Positions 24,913-38,217 are shown, numbered from the stretch's first letter. The stretch is 64,000 nt of DNA from Streptococcus sp. HPH0090 (GCF_000411475.1 NZ_KE150464.1:496001-560000), one strand, 5' to 3'. Numbers and translations: made by a program. The notes: a model not told the origin generated them from the letters alone.

Positions 24913-26376
24913 TTAATGTTTCAGATTTATTTTCTTATCTCTAATTTCATAAACTACATCTGCTACATTTTCGAGTAATCGTTTATCGTGGGTGATAAAC
25001 ACGATAGTTCCGGTGTACTCCTTCATTAGTATTTCCAAAGCCTCTAAACTTGGTATGTCAAGGAAGTTACTGGGTTCATCCATTATTAGGATGTTATATC
25101 TACCCATGAGCATTTTAGCAAGCAACAATTTTATAATTTCTCCACCGCTTAAAACAGATAAACTTTTTCCAATATCGTTCTGTTTGAACCCCATAGATGC
25201 TAGCACTGAACGAATTTCTGATATATTGTAGTCACAATCCTTCTGCATAAACTCCATAACATTCTGATTACTGTTGTACTTGTAACCATTCTGTGCAAAG
25301 TAACCTATTTTTGCCTTAGGCGAAATAGAAATTCCTTCTTCATGGTTTAAGATCATTTGGATTAAAGTTGTTTTTCCGATTCCATTACCACCAGTTAACG
25401 CCACTTTTGCTCCTAACGGAATTTGAAAAGATGCATTTTCAAACAGAGCCTTATCCCCAAATACTTTATTAATTTCTGCACCGACTATAGGGTATGGATT
25501 ATGGAGCTCCAATGCTTTACTTTGCCTGAAACGAATTCTGCGAATGCCTTCCGGAGCTTCTACTTTTCCTAAGGCCGCAATCCTGTGCTCTAGGGTTTTA
25601 GCAGCATTATACATCTTTTTTTCCTTACTTCCTATTGATTTTTGATGAGCTAAACGCCCTCCGTCTTCAGTACTTTTTTTCTTTGAAGAACCTTTTGCCT
25701 TCTGTTCTATTTTACGAGCCTGTTTTCGCTTTTCCTCCGCAGCCCTTTCCAATCGGGCACGTTCCGCAATAAATTGTTCGTATTCTGCAGCTTGGCTCTT
25801 ACGTTCTTCCTCTTTCTGACGAAGATAATCAGAATAGTTTCCCCAATACTCAGTGATTTTGCCATCTTTCAGTTCCCATATTTTATCTACTATTTCATCA
25901 AGAAAATAGCGGTCATGGCTAATAACTAACAGTGCACCTGTAAAATATTTTAGCTGTCCTATTAGAAAATCAATTCCTTCACGGTCTAAATGGCTCGTAG
26001 GTTCATCCGCTAAAATACCATGAACCTGTGCCGATAAGGCCTGTGCTATTTTAAGCCTTGTTTCTTCACCACCGCTCATAGTCTGTATATTTAATTGCTC
26101 AACACCTAGCTTGCCTACAAGTGCAAAATCTTTTTCCTCCTGCAGAGTTACTTCGTCCAACTGGGGAATATAGGCAAGTTCACCCAGACGATTCATTTTA
26201 CATCCTGGGGGAGTTAATTCTCCTAAAAGTACCCTGAGTAAAGTGCTTTTTCCAGCACCATTTGCTCCTACTAAACCAATACGGTCATAATCATATACTT
26301 CTAATTCATTTATATCTAAAACATCGCGTCCTTTGAATTCCACACGAATGTCTTTTGCTTTTAATATTAATTCCAT
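24913..26376 (-). CDS. msrD: Msr(D) (Mel) ABC-F ribosomal protection protein, macrolide resistance
   Basis: 487-aa ABC-F protein with two ATPase domains: Walker [12 protein letters not shown] (about 38) and [11 protein letters not shown] (about 330), signatures [10 protein letters not shown] and [10 protein letters not shown], and Walker B ILADEP / ILIMDEP. The interdomain linker ([15 protein letters not shown], highly charged) reaches the ribosome exit tunnel region. It displaces macrolides from the ribosome. Length and sequence match Msr(D). It is preceded by its own leader peptide and an AGGAGG site, and follows mef in the same operon. Confidence 0.97.
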
Positions 26377-26421
26377 AACATTTCCTCCTGTCTATAATCG
26401 CATGCTTTCATTTGCTTGTAT

Positions 26422-26437
26422 GCAGGGAAAACCCTGC
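26422..26437 (-). promoter_or_regulatory. Stem-loop in the msrD leader
   Basis: GCAGGG and CCCTGC enclose four bases between the msrD leader peptide and msrD. No T-run follows directly. It is consistent with the leader-dependent control known for msrD. Confidence 0.6.
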
Positions 26438-26454
26438 GATTTTAGCAGGAAGAG

Positions 26455-26475
26455 TTACATGAAAATAAGATACAT
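26455..26475 (-). CDS. msrDL: MsrD leader peptide MYLIFM
   Basis: Six codons, MYLIFM and stop, with a GGAGGAA site. This is the macrolide-sensing leader known upstream of msrD: ribosomes stall on it when erythromycin is bound, which opens expression of msrD. It lies in the 119-base gap between mef and msrD. Confidence 0.85.
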   Translation of the reverse strand: MYLIFM

Positions 26476-26495
26476 AAATATTCCTCCAATATTGT

Positions 26496-27713
26496 TTATT
26501 TTAAATCTAATTTTCTAACCTCAGTTATCATTTGGCAAACTATAGCAATGCCAATAATTAAAATACCTGATAGTAAAAACCAATGATTTACACCGATTTT
26601 ATCAGCAAAGAATCCAGAAAGAATTAACCCAATTGGCATAGCAAGTGACATGATACTTCCGATCAAAGAAAATACACGTCCTAAATATTCAGGCTTAATT
26701 TTCTCCTGAAAAAGAGCTGTTTGCACACCGCTATAAAATGGCACCGAAAGCCCCATTATTGCACAGCAAACTACGAATATTACAAATCCATTTGGAGGAA
26801 GTATTCCCGAAACGGCTAAACTGGTCCCCATTATAAAAAATGAACTTGTTATTAGTAATACATGCTTTTCGAAGCCCCCTAATCTTCCTAATAATAAGCC
26901 TCCTGCTAGCATCCCAAATGCAAAGGAAATTTCCGTAATAGAAATATGCACAGGCGTTCCATTAAAGTGTTCCATGCTTATTAAAGGAAATAGTGCATTG
27001 ATTGGCATATAAACAAAAGTATATAGTGTTCCTAAGAGTAATAAGGCAAACAATCCTTTGTTTTGTCTCAGAACCACAACTCCTTCTTTCATCTCCCTTA
27101 TGAAATTTGGTTCTAAACTTTGCACTTGATTACCCAGCTTAGGTATACGTACAATTGCTACCGTAATAGATGCAATCACAGCACCCAATACGTCGATGGC
27201 AATAATAGCATTTAAATCCCAAACGGAGTATAAGAGTGCTGCAACTGCCGGACTAACAATATAGCTTATAGACTGCAAAGACTGACTATAGCCTGCGCAT
27301 TTCGTTAGCTGTTCTTCTGGTACTAAAAGTGGTGTAACCGCATTGAGTGCTGGGGTATGAAAAGCTGTTCCAATGCTACGGATAAACAATACTATCATAA
27401 TCATCCAGACAGGTAGCTCCATACAGAATGCAACAATAGCAAGCACTGCACCAGCTGCTGCGATAATTAAATCGGCACCAATCATTATCTTCTTCCTATC
27501 ATGACGATCCACTAGCACACCAATGGCAGGTCCCAAAATCGCATAGGGTAAAAAACCTACTAATGAAGCCATAGACAAGACCATCGCAGATCCTGTTTTT
27601 TCTGTAAGGTAAAAAATAATCGCCATTTGCAGGATGGCACTAGTGATTAATGATACTGCTTGCCCTGCCCATATTGCATAAAATTTTCGTTTCCAATTGT
27701 TGTATTTTTCCAT
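26496..27713 (-). CDS. mef: Mef macrolide efflux MFS transporter
   Basis: 405 aa, twelve predicted membrane helices, MFS fold. It begins MEKYNNWKRKFYAIWAGQAV, has the MFS loop motif VDRHDRKK, and matches the Mef(A)/Mef(E) family over its whole length. It exports 14- and 15-membered macrolides, acting with MsrD. An AGGAG site precedes the ATG, and an inducible leader/attenuator precedes the gene. Which allele, mef(A) or mef(E), needs a nucleotide comparison; the context (Mega layout) favours mef(E). Confidence 0.96.
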   Translation of the reverse strand: MEKYNNWKRKFYAIWAGQAVSLITSAILQMAIIFYLTEKTGSAMVLSMASLVGFLPYAILGPAIGVLVDRHDRKKIMIGADLIIAAAGAVLAIVAFCMELPVWMIMIVLFIRSIGTAFHTPALNAVTPLLVPEEQLTKCAGYSQSLQSISYIVSPAVAALLYSVWDLNAIIAIDVLGAVIASITVAIVRIPKLGNQVQSLEPNFIREMKEGVVVLRQNKGLFALLLLGTLYTFVYMPINALFPLISMEHFNGTPVHISITEISFAFGMLAGGLLLGRLGGFEKHVLLITSSFFIMGTSLAVSGILPPNGFVIFVVCCAIMGLSVPFYSGVQTALFQEKIKPEYLGRVFSLIGSIMSLAMPIGLILSGFFADKIGVNHWFLLSGILIIGIAIVCQMITEVRKLDLK

Positions 27714-27774
27714 TTATATTATCTCCTGCATATTATTTTGCTTGAATTTCTATTTTGAATAGCATTCTAGGCAA

Positions 27775-27820
27775 TAAAAAATGCAGGCCAAACCCCACAA
27801 TGTGGCTTTTGGTCTGCATA
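27775..27820 (-). terminator. Attenuator hairpin upstream of mef
   Basis: ATGCAGACCAAA pairs with TTTGGCCTGCAT (27781-27820), with an inner GCCACA/TGTGG helix and a T-run (27780-27775). It would stop transcription between the leader peptide and mef unless ribosome stalling alters folding. The rest of 27714-28098 holds the leader, promoter and other leader hairpins. Confidence 0.75.
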
Positions 27821-27980
27821 CATACAATTTGGAAACATTCATATTAAAGACATAGTTAAATAAAGGTATAGTTAAATAACCAATATCCTCACCGTAACTA
27901 ATGAATGCTCAATATCGTATAAATAAGCACAACAAAAAAGCCTATCATCGGGTATAGATTCTGCTTTTTTTATTGCCAGC

Positions 27981-28007
27981 TTATCTTAAACGCATTGAGG
28001 CTGTCAT
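27981..28007 (-). CDS. mefL: Mef leader peptide MTASMRLR
   Basis: Eight codons, MTASMRLR and stop, with AGGAGGA upstream. The sequence is that of the ErmC-like macrolide-arrest leader of the mef/mel operon: drug-dependent ribosome stalling relieves the downstream attenuator. Intact here, so inducibility is expected. Confidence 0.85.
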   Translation of the reverse strand: MTASMRLR

Positions 28008-28047
28008 AGTTTCGGTTCCTCCTACATCTTTGTTTATATCAATTTAT

Positions 28048-28076
28048 AGTATAACACAACAAGATGATATGTTCAA
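28048..28076 (-). promoter_or_regulatory. Promoter of the mef-msrD operon
   Basis: TTGAAC (28076-28071), 17-base spacer, TATACT (28053-28048) on the minus strand, about 40 bases before the leader peptide start. Confidence 0.85.
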
Positions 28077-28098
28077 TATAAAAGTTATGGAATGAGAC

Positions 28099-28269
28099 TC
28101 ATACTTCCAATTCGATGCCAGATTTAAAGGATATGACGAAGTTTTCTTCATAGACTGTAACGATCTGGATTATCTTCCTTAGTAGCAAGCGATTAGCTTT
28201 CACAAAATCTTCTGTTTGTAGTTTTAAAAATTCATCAGGATTTTCTAACTCAACCTCAAAATATTTCAT
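28099..28269 (-). pseudogene. Second large serine recombinase, C-terminal remnant
   Basis: 56 aa from an ATG at 28269 with GAGGGAA upstream: MKYFEVELENPDEFLKLQTE and the end IIQIVTVYEENFVISFKSGI plus ELEV. The closing beta-strands (VTVYEENFVISF then a GIE.EV end) are those of large serine recombinases. It cannot be the missing part of the 23536 fragment, because both carry a complete C-terminus. A short independent protein is an alternative, as it has a ribosome site. Confidence 0.55.
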
Positions 28270-28314
28270 TTTACATTCCCTCATTTCATTTATTGATAAA
28301 TTGAGTTTGCAAAA

Positions 28315-28341
28315 AAGAGTGGACAATTTTTGTCTACTCTT
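28315..28341 (-). terminator. Terminator upstream of the 28099 remnant
   Basis: AAGAGTAGACA pairs with TGTCCACTCTT, followed by TTTTTT on the minus strand. From 28342 to 28610 there is no gene; it includes GTGGGTAC (28462-28469) inverted at 28511-28518. Confidence 0.75.
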
Positions 28342-28610
28342 AACCTTTAAAATAGTTTTTTTTAATCGATTTGAAGTTGCCTAAATTATTACTTATTCGG
28401 TAAAATGAAGTATTGCTTTCAACAGATTTCCTTCAACTACACTTCACTTGATTCAAACAAGGTGGGTACATTTCTATTCCCACAAACTCCTTGTCAATGG
28501 AAACAAACACGTACCCACAGGGTAAATGGAAATAGAAACTGATAATTTCTAGCTATCACTTCTACTCATTCCAAAAATTTTCTCACTCTGATACTTACCC
28601 ACCATAAAGC

Positions 28611-28636
28611 AAAAAGCCTTGCAATCAAGGCTTTTA
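28611..28636 (-). terminator. Terminator after rlmCD copy B
   Basis: AAAAGCCTTG and CAAGGCTTTT form a hairpin with a four-base loop and T-rich flank on the minus strand. It follows copy B as the native terminator of an rlmCD gene would. Confidence 0.75.
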
Positions 28637-28659
28637 TTATCCCTTTCGTTCAAAGGTTT

Positions 28660-28698
28660 CTAAGCTTTTACGAGCAGAGCGACACACTCAGCGGTTCG
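28660..28698 (-). pseudogene. Decayed copy B of the rlmCD 3' end
   Basis: Minus-strand codons read RTAECVALLVKA then stop, with an in-frame TAG just upstream. It follows the intact rlmCD stop by about 90 bases and precedes a terminator. It looks like a displaced original gene end. Confidence 0.65.
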
Positions 28699-28783
28699 CT
28701 ATCTCCGTTCTGTCTGCGTGCTAGCACTTGTCAATCACGGACAGCTATCGCATGGGCGGAAGTAAATGCTAATCTTCGTCGTT

Positions 28784-31187
<2,404 letters not shown>

Positions 31188-31246
31188 GAGACGTTCCTCC
31201 TTTTCTCCTCTAGCATATTAAAGTATCCTTAAAGAAAACTTATAAA

Positions 31247-31270
31247 AGCACCTAGAATTTCTAGATGCTT
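31247..31270 (-). terminator. Terminator after pmp23
   Basis: AAGCATCTAGA pairs with TCTAGGTGCTT around AAT, with TTTT following on the minus strand; it abuts the pmp23 stop. Confidence 0.75.
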
Positions 31271-31871
31271 AAAATAGATTAAAAATTTTCATAATATAGA
31301 GATTTACTTGAACCTGTCTTGAGTAATAATAGTTTCCCCCATCGACATAAAGTTCTCCACCTTGAAAAATGGAAATAGGATTAATGTAGCGATAGGTTTT
31401 TCCAGTTGTATTCCCTAAGGTCGGCGCAACTGTATCTCTAGAATATTGTTTAGCTAGAGCAATCGTATTCTTTTTCCCATTTTGTGCGATAAAATCAATA
31501 TAAGCAGGCCCAAAGTTATAAGCTTGAATGGCTGTCCAGACATCCACTCCTTTTTCTTGAGCTAGGTAGAGATTTTCTGTCAAAGTTTGAACCCCTTGAC
31601 GAATACTACTTGCATTATCGTTTATGGTATCAGTAGAACCGGTAGCAGACTCGCTAGACTGCATCACGTCTCCTTCTTTACCCTTAGTTTCTGTATAGAT
31701 CATGGCGAGCACAAGCTCTTCATTTGCTGGAGTATCTCTTTCATTCAAGATTTCACGTACCATGGGTTGGTAGGTCATGACTTGTTTGACATCCTGATGA
31801 ATGAGATAGGCTTTGTATCCAGCGAAAAGGAAGACTGCTAGTACCAGCACTCTTCGTATAAGTTTAAACAT
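31269..31871 (-). CDS. pmp23: Pmp23-like peptidoglycan hydrolase (lysozyme fold)
   Basis: 200 aa with one N-terminal membrane anchor ([19 protein letters not shown], about 5-24). The extracellular part has a goose-lysozyme-like catalytic region: [20 protein letters not shown] (with the candidate catalytic glutamate in YTETKG), [13 protein letters not shown] and [12 protein letters not shown]. It matches pneumococcal Pmp23, which is needed for proper division and envelope stability. Its ATG overlaps the stop of the nucleoid protein gene by one base. Confidence 0.88.
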   Translation of the reverse strand: MFKLIRRVLVLAVFLFAGYKAYLIHQDVKQVMTYQPMVREILNERDTPANEELVLAMIYTETKGKEGDVMQSSESATGSTDTINDNASSIRQGVQTLTENLYLAQEKGVDVWTAIQAYNFGPAYIDFIAQNGKKNTIALAKQYSRDTVAPTLGNTTGKTYRYINPISIFQGGELYVDGGNYYYSRQVQVNLYIMKIFNLF

Positions 31872-32845
31872 TATTTATTTTGAATATCCTCGATGTTTTT
31901 GATTAAGATAGAATAAGTTCCATTATCATTTTGGATGAACTCAACCGATTCTGCGTCTTGATAGACATTGTTTGGTACGATGAGTTCAATTCCGTTAGAC
32001 AAGGAAAGTTTCTGATTTTCAAATCTCTTTAACTGACGACTAGCATCAATCTCATCAAACTGAACTGGCTCAGGTACTGCTTCTTTGACTCTGTCAATAA
32101 AGCTTAGACGGGCAGTAAGATTGTTGTCAAAGAGATCATTAGCTAATTTTTCTGGAGAGAGTTCATTGTTTTCTTCGATATTATTGAAGATTGCTGATTT
32201 AACCTTGGATTGAAATTGAAAATCATCCGCATTAAAGGTTTCGGCAATTTTTTGAGCCGTTTTTTCAAGTTCCTTGATTGATTTCTTAGGTGAAATCTTT
32301 GGTTGAGCTTGAATGAGATTCTCAGAAAAATAGTTTAAAAAAGCTCCATTGTACTTGATGCGTTTTTCAATCAAGTGATACTTACGACTTTGAAGATTAA
32401 CCACAAGGGCTTCATCAGCTCCAGTACCAAAACCTGGTAGATTATTCTGAGTCAGTTTGATTGGATTATCAACCTCACCACCTAAGTGTGTTAAGGTTTC
32501 TCGCAATGCAATTCGAAGGAAGGCAAAGTGTTCCACTCCTTCTTTTGAAAACTGTACAAAGACCAAATCGTTTGTCTTTTGATTTTCAGATATAGAGAAT
32601 TCCTCTTTCCATAGATTGGCAATCGTCACAGATGTTTCCATTAAATCTTCTGTAATGTTGTTGAAAAATGGGTTATCCTCTTTAAAAATACCAGTTTTAG
32701 CATCATCAGAATACACACGTTCCACTTTTTTACGCAAGTATTCTTCAATTTTAGGAGTGATATTGAGAAATTTATCCGCTAAGTACAACTCTGTGTCATC
32801 AGGGCTGAACTGATGGATAATAGCCTTCTTAATATAAATATCCAT
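31871..32845 (-). CDS. Nucleoid-associated protein (NdpA / 37K family)
   Basis: 324 aa from [20 protein letters not shown] at 32845 with GAGGAA upstream; a longer frame to 32947 enters the GNAT gene. The family motif region [20 protein letters not shown] and the C-terminal [20 protein letters not shown] fit PF04245. Thought to bind the nucleoid; role in streptococci not defined. Overlaps pmp23 by one base. Confidence 0.85.
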   Translation of the reverse strand: MDIYIKKAIIHQFSPDDTELYLADKFLNITPKIEEYLRKKVERVYSDDAKTGIFKEDNPFFNNITEDLMETSVTIANLWKEEFSISENQKTNDLVFVQFSKEGVEHFAFLRIALRETLTHLGGEVDNPIKLTQNNLPGFGTGADEALVVNLQSRKYHLIEKRIKYNGAFLNYFSENLIQAQPKISPKKSIKELEKTAQKIAETFNADDFQFQSKVKSAIFNNIEENNELSPEKLANDLFDNNLTARLSFIDRVKEAVPEPVQFDEIDASRQLKRFENQKLSLSNGIELIVPNNVYQDAESVEFIQNDNGTYSILIKNIEDIQNK

Positions 32846-32879
32846 ATAAATAGTATTCCTCGTATTCAACCATTTTGTA

Positions 32880-33311
32880 CTAGAAGACTCGTATGAAGCG
32901 CTTCTGAACTTTATCGCAGGTATAACCCACTTTTTCATAGAAAGCATGAGCGCCTAGACGATGGTCTGCAGAGTTTAAGCGAATAAACTGATATTCTTGA
33001 TCTTTTGCTTCTTGTTCCAAACCTTGTAGTAAAGTTTTCCCAATACCTTGTCCTTGCATTTGGGGCAAAACAGCTAAAGCCAGGATATTAAAACCCGGTT
33101 TTGAATAAAGGGATTCATAAACTTCAGCATGTACATAGCCAAGCAAGTCATGGCTAGACGAATCCTCGAAACCCAGTAAATAGTGATGAGAGTCTTGAGA
33201 CAACTTAGCTAATTGACTAGCTGTGTCCTCTAGATTAAAAGAATAACCCAAAGCTTCTTTGTTAATCTTATAAATTGCATCAACATCAGTTATTTTCAAA
33301 TCACGTAGCAT
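32880..33311 (-). CDS. GNAT family N-acetyltransferase
   Basis: 143 aa from MLRDLKITDVDAIYKINKEA at 33311, which has GAGGAGG at six bases. Acetyl-CoA binding motif QMQGQGIGKTLLQGLEQEA and C-terminal HAFYEKVGYTCDKVQKRF. Substrate unknown. It follows the tsaC-like gene with about one base between stop and start, so it belongs to the tdk-prfA-prmC operon. Confidence 0.85.
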   Translation of the reverse strand: MLRDLKITDVDAIYKINKEALGYSFNLEDTASQLAKLSQDSHHYLLGFEDSSSHDLLGYVHAEVYESLYSKPGFNILALAVLPQMQGQGIGKTLLQGLEQEAKDQEYQFIRLNSADHRLGAHAFYEKVGYTCDKVQKRFIRVF

Positions 33312-33312
33312 G

Positions 33313-33915
33313 TTATACCTCCTCAAAAGGAATTACAGGTATCTTGGCAAGGATATCTTCTTTAGTCACTGCTCCTTGTCGTAGGATTCTCGCCTTGCTG
33401 CCAGATAAGTCTAAAATAGTTGAATCTTGCCCTGTTAAATAAGCATCATCTTCTACTCCCAGAACCTCTTGGTCGAAATCTTTTAAAATTTCTTTAAAAG
33501 TAACTCCGCTAGCTTGACCAGAAATATTGGCAGAAGGTCCGATTAATGGACCGAACTCACGAATCAATTCCAGTGTTACAGGATAATTCGGCATGCGAAA
33601 TCCAACTGTCGTCAAATTTGAATTGACCCAGTCAGGAACTTTATCATTAGCTTTTAAGATGATGGTCAATGGACCTGGTAAAAATTTTTCTACAAGTTGT
33701 TGTAAATAAGGTGGCTGATTCTTAGAAAAGTTCAAAATATCAGCTAGACTAGCGACATTAAGATTGAGCGCCTTATCTCTAGGGCGACGTTTAAGCTGGT
33801 AGACATGATCAACAGCTTTTTCATCTAAAGCTTTTGCAAAAAGACCATAGACAGTCTCCGTTGGTAAAACTACAGCCCCACCTTTTTCCAATTCTTGCTT
33901 AATCTTCTCCATCAT
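33313..33915 (-). CDS. L-threonylcarbamoyladenylate synthase (Sua5/YwlC/TsaC)
   Basis: 200 aa from MMEKIKQELEKGGAVVLPTE at 33915, overlapping the end of prmC by 17 bases. Features: VLPTETVYGLFAKA, KRRPRDKAL and IGPSANISGQASG, which bind ATP and threonine. It makes threonylcarbamoyl-AMP for t6A37 of tRNA. The C-terminal Sua5 domain is absent, as in TsaC/YrdC-type proteins. Operon with prmC and prfA. Confidence 0.92.
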   Translation of the reverse strand: MMEKIKQELEKGGAVVLPTETVYGLFAKALDEKAVDHVYQLKRRPRDKALNLNVASLADILNFSKNQPPYLQQLVEKFLPGPLTIILKANDKVPDWVNSNLTTVGFRMPNYPVTLELIREFGPLIGPSANISGQASGVTFKEILKDFDQEVLGVEDDAYLTGQDSTILDLSGSKARILRQGAVTKEDILAKIPVIPFEEV

Positions 33916-34734
33916 CAATGACAACCATCCTATCTTGGCCAAATTGGTCTTTGAGAGTCCGAACTCGCTTCTCGGGAAAATTTTCCTTGAAAAGAGCTGG
34001 AACACTTTGACCTTGTTTGTAGCCAATTTCAAGATAAATCTTACCACCATCATTTAGATGGTCCTTTGATTCTTCCGCGATTCTGCGATAAATCGCTAGA
34101 CCTTCCTCATCTGCAAAAAGGGCTAAATGTGGCTCTGAATGCAGAACATTCAAACCAACTTCTTCCTCATCTGCTCGAGAAATGTATGGTGGATTGGATA
34201 CAATTATATCATATTTTGAACAAATTTCGAAGAAACAGTCAGATTTGATAAATGAGATCCCCAAATTTAAACGCTTTGCATTCTCCGATGCTAGGTCTAA
34301 TGCATCTTGAGAAATATCGGCAGCTGTGATTGTCCAATCTGGCCTATTTTTAGCTAAGGAAAGGGCAATTGCGCCACTTCCTGTACCGATATCAAGAACT
34401 TTGAGGTTTTCCTTTGGATTCTCAGCCAAAATGAGTTCCACTAACTCTTCTGTCTCTGGGCGGGGAATCAAAACTCGTTCATCTACTTTTAACTGCATCC
34501 CAAAGAATTCAGCATGACCGATAATGTACTGGGCTGGTATATGAGCTGCCAGTTTCGTGTAAATTCCTTCTACGAAGTGTTTATCTTCCTCTGTTACCTC
34601 TTGCTGGAGAGCAAAGACAAAGTCTGTAAAAGATAGATTTTCCAGACTACGATAGACAAAAGAGAGGCTTTCTGCTTCCTCTCCTTGTGCTATTAACTTT
34701 TCCTCAAAATCTTTAAATAGTTGAGCTAATTTCA

Positions 34735-34735
<1 letters not shown>
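33899..34735 (-). CDS. prmC: Release factor glutamine methyltransferase PrmC
   Basis: 278 aa. SAM-binding VLDIGTGSGAIALSLAKNRP and the catalytic NPPYIS loop, preceded by the helical release-factor-binding domain. It methylates the GGQ glutamine of RF1/RF2. It overlaps prfA by one base, the usual arrangement. Confidence 0.96.
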
Positions 34736-35810
<1,075 letters not shown>

Positions 35811-35814
<4 letters not shown>

Positions 35815-36401
35815 TCTGTGTTATTCTCCTTATTGATTTCAGGGGCAAAATAATGTTTACGGCAAACTGAGATATAGGTTTCATTTCCACCAATCTGGAT
35901 TTGTTCACCATCATAGACTGGCAGTCCGTCCTGCGTACGCAAAACCATAGTTGCTTTTTTCTTACAATACTGGCAAATGGTCTTAATTTCATCAATCTTA
36001 TCTGCTAAGAGCAAAAGGTGTTTGGAACCTTCAAACAGCTCATTGCGAAAGTCATTTTTTAAACCAAAAGCCATAACAGGTATGTCTAACTCATCAACAA
36101 CACGAGCCAGGTCGTAAACATGATGACGTTTTAAAAACTGGGCTTCATCGACAAGTACACAGTAAGGTTTTTCAGGTAGATCTCGGATAAATCCAAAGAT
36201 ATCTGTTGTTTCGTCAATAGCAATTGCTGGTCTTTTCATCCCAATCCGACTTGAAACATAGCCTACACCATCACGCGTATCCAGAGCCGAAGTCATAATC
36301 ACAACTCCTTTTCCTTGCTCTTCGTAGTTATAGGCTACCTTGAGAATCTCGATGGTTTTGCCAGAGTTCATGGTCCCATAACGATAATACAACTGTGCCA
36401 T
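35811..36401 (-). CDS. tdk: Thymidine kinase
   Basis: 196 aa, type II TK. P-loop YGTMNSGKT, the DEAQFL motif and zinc-binding cysteines (CQYCKK and CRKHYF). Salvages thymidine to dTMP. First gene of the tdk-prfA-prmC-tsaC-GNAT run. Confidence 0.97.
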
Positions 36402-36525
36402 GCTTCTATTTCACGTCCATTTCTAAATTTTTTGCTACATTCTAGTATACCATATTTTCCCAAAGCTTTAAATGCCAAAATGTGGTAAAATAGAAGAAAT
36501 CAAATAACTAGTGGAGGACGTAATT

Positions 36526-36708
36526 ATGCCATTTGTACGCATTGATTTATTTGAAGGACGCACTCTAGAGCAAAAGAAAGCCCTAGCTAAGGAAGTTACA
36601 GAAGCTGTTGTTCGTAACACAGGAGCACCTCAGTCAGCTGTTCACGTTATCATTAACGATATGCCTGAAGGAACTTATTTCCCACAAGGTGAAATGCGCA
36701 CTAAATAA
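36526..36708 (+). CDS. 4-oxalocrotonate tautomerase family protein
   Basis: 60 aa from the ATG at 36526 with GGAGG at eight bases; a GTG at 36511 is too far upstream. The mature protein begins with the catalytic proline (MPFVRIDLFEGRTLEQKKAL). Tautomerases of this size form hexamers and isomerise enol/keto acids; the physiological substrate here is unknown. Confidence 0.9.
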   Translation: MPFVRIDLFEGRTLEQKKALAKEVTEAVVRNTGAPQSAVHVIINDMPEGTYFPQGEMRTK

Positions 36709-36738
36709 AGCTTAAGCAATCTGCTTAGGCTTTTCTTT
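36709..36738 (+). terminator. Terminator after the tautomerase gene
   Basis: GCTTAAGCA and TGCTTAGGC pair around three bases, followed by TTTTCTTT. Confidence 0.75.
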
Positions 36739-36822
36739 ATAAGTGGCATTCGTTGAATAAAACGCTATATTTTGTTACAATTTTAAGTGATATTTGTATA
36801 TAAATTGTAAAAAGGAAATGAA

Positions 36823-38196
36823 ATGATTACACGTGAATTTGATACCATCGCAGCAATCTCGACTCCTCTTGGTGAAGGGGCTATTGGGATTGTTCGTTTA
36901 AGCGGAACGGATAGCTTTGCTATCGCCCAGAAAATTTTTAAAGGCAAGGATTTGAGCAAGGTTGCTAGCCACACTCTAAACTACGGACACATCGTTGATC
37001 CTCAAACTGGTAAGGTTATGGACGAGGTCATGGTTGGGGCTATGAAGTCTCCAAAGACCTTCACTCGGGAGGATATTATCGAGATTAACACTCACGGTGG
37101 AATTGCAGTAACTAATGAAATCCTGCAACTTGCTATCCGTGAAGGTGCTCGGTTGGCAGAGCCAGGTGAATTTACCAAGCGTGCCTTCCTCAACGGTCGT
37201 GTCGACTTGACTCAGGCTGAAGCTGTTATGGATATCATCCGTGCCAAGACGGACAAGGCTATGAATATTGCGGTCAAGCAACTAGACGGATCCTTGTCTG
37301 ATCTCATTAATAATACTCGCCAGGAGATACTCAATACACTAGCTCAAGTTGAAGTTAATATCGACTATCCTGAGTACGACGACGTTGAAGAAGCCACTAC
37401 TGCTGTTGTTCGTGAAAAAACCATGGAATTTGAACAATTATTAACCAATCTACTTAGAACAGCTCGTCGTGGGAAGATTCTCCGCGAAGGAATTTCAACA
37501 GCCATCATCGGACGCCCCAACGTTGGAAAATCAAGTCTGCTCAACAACCTCCTTCGTGAAGATAAGGCCATTGTCACTGATATTGCCGGAACAACTCGTG
37601 ATGTCATCGAAGAATACGTTAACATCAACGGTGTTCCATTGAAATTAATTGATACTGCAGGTATCCGTGAAACGGATGATATCGTCGAGCAAATCGGTGT
37701 CGAACGTTCGAAAAAAGCTCTTAAGGAAGCTGACTTGGTACTGCTTGTCTTAAATGCTAGCGAGCCTCTTACTCCGCAAGATCGACAACTTCTTGAAATT
37801 AGTCAAGATACCAACCGTATTATTCTACTAAATAAAACCGACCTTCCAGTAGCAATTGAAACCGAAGAACTTCCAGAAGATGTGATCCGCATTTCAGTCC
37901 TCAAAAATCAAAACATTGATAAGATTGAAGAACGCATCAATAATCTCTTCTTTGAAAATGCAGGCTTGGTCGAACAAGATGCTACCTATCTATCCAATGC
38001 TCGTCATATTTCATTAATCGAAAAGGCAGTCGAAAGCTTACAAGCTGTTAACGAAGGTCTTGAACTCGGTATGCCAGTCGATCTACTTCAGGTTGATTTG
38101 ACCCGCACTTGGGAAATTCTCGGAGAAATTACTGGTGATGCAGCGCCAGATGAACTTATTACTCAATTATTTAGCCAATTCTGTTTAGGTAAATAA
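36823..38196 (+). CDS. mnmE: tRNA modification GTPase MnmE
   Basis: 457 aa. An N-terminal tetrahydrofolate-binding domain ([15 protein letters not shown]-like start), a central G domain with [14 protein letters not shown] and NKTD, and the C-terminal CLGK motif with its essential cysteine. With MnmG it makes cmnm5U34 in tRNA. An AAAGGA site precedes the ATG; an AT-rich promoter region lies between 36740 and 36820. Confidence 0.97.
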   Translation: MITREFDTIAAISTPLGEGAIGIVRLSGTDSFAIAQKIFKGKDLSKVASHTLNYGHIVDPQTGKVMDEVMVGAMKSPKTFTREDIIEINTHGGIAVTNEILQLAIREGARLAEPGEFTKRAFLNGRVDLTQAEAVMDIIRAKTDKAMNIAVKQLDGSLSDLINNTRQEILNTLAQVEVNIDYPEYDDVEEATTAVVREKTMEFEQLLTNLLRTARRGKILREGISTAIIGRPNVGKSSLLNNLLREDKAIVTDIAGTTRDVIEEYVNINGVPLKLIDTAGIRETDDIVEQIGVERSKKALKEADLVLLVLNASEPLTPQDRQLLEISQDTNRIILLNKTDLPVAIETEELPEDVIRISVLKNQNIDKIEERINNLFFENAGLVEQDATYLSNARHISLIEKAVESLQAVNEGLELGMPVDLLQVDLTRTWEILGEITGDAAPDELITQLFSQFCLGK

Positions 38197-38217
38197 AAAT
38201 TATAAAAAGGAGTTATG

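Larger units (their letters stand above)
23968..28098. mobile_element. Mega-type macrolide efflux cassette (about 4.1 kb)
   Basis: Contents in order: umuC remnant, YolD-like and DUF5960-like genes on the plus strand, then msrD and mef with leaders on the minus strand. This is the gene set of the Mega element, which carries no recombinase of its own. As I recall, published Mega is about 5.5 kb, so this copy appears shortened on the umuC side. Boundaries are set by abrupt change to serine recombinase coding sequence on both sides (23967 and 28099) and are approximate. Confidence 0.8.

Noticed and set aside
27925-27975. A second strong attenuator hairpin near the mef leader peptide
   Set aside because: Only a weak 4-bp stem could be drawn; the hairpin at 27781-27820 is the convincing one.
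28270-28326. 75-aa version of the 28099 ORF starting at a TTG
   Set aside because: The extra residues are encoded by a clear terminator hairpin; the ATG at 28269 has the ribosome site.
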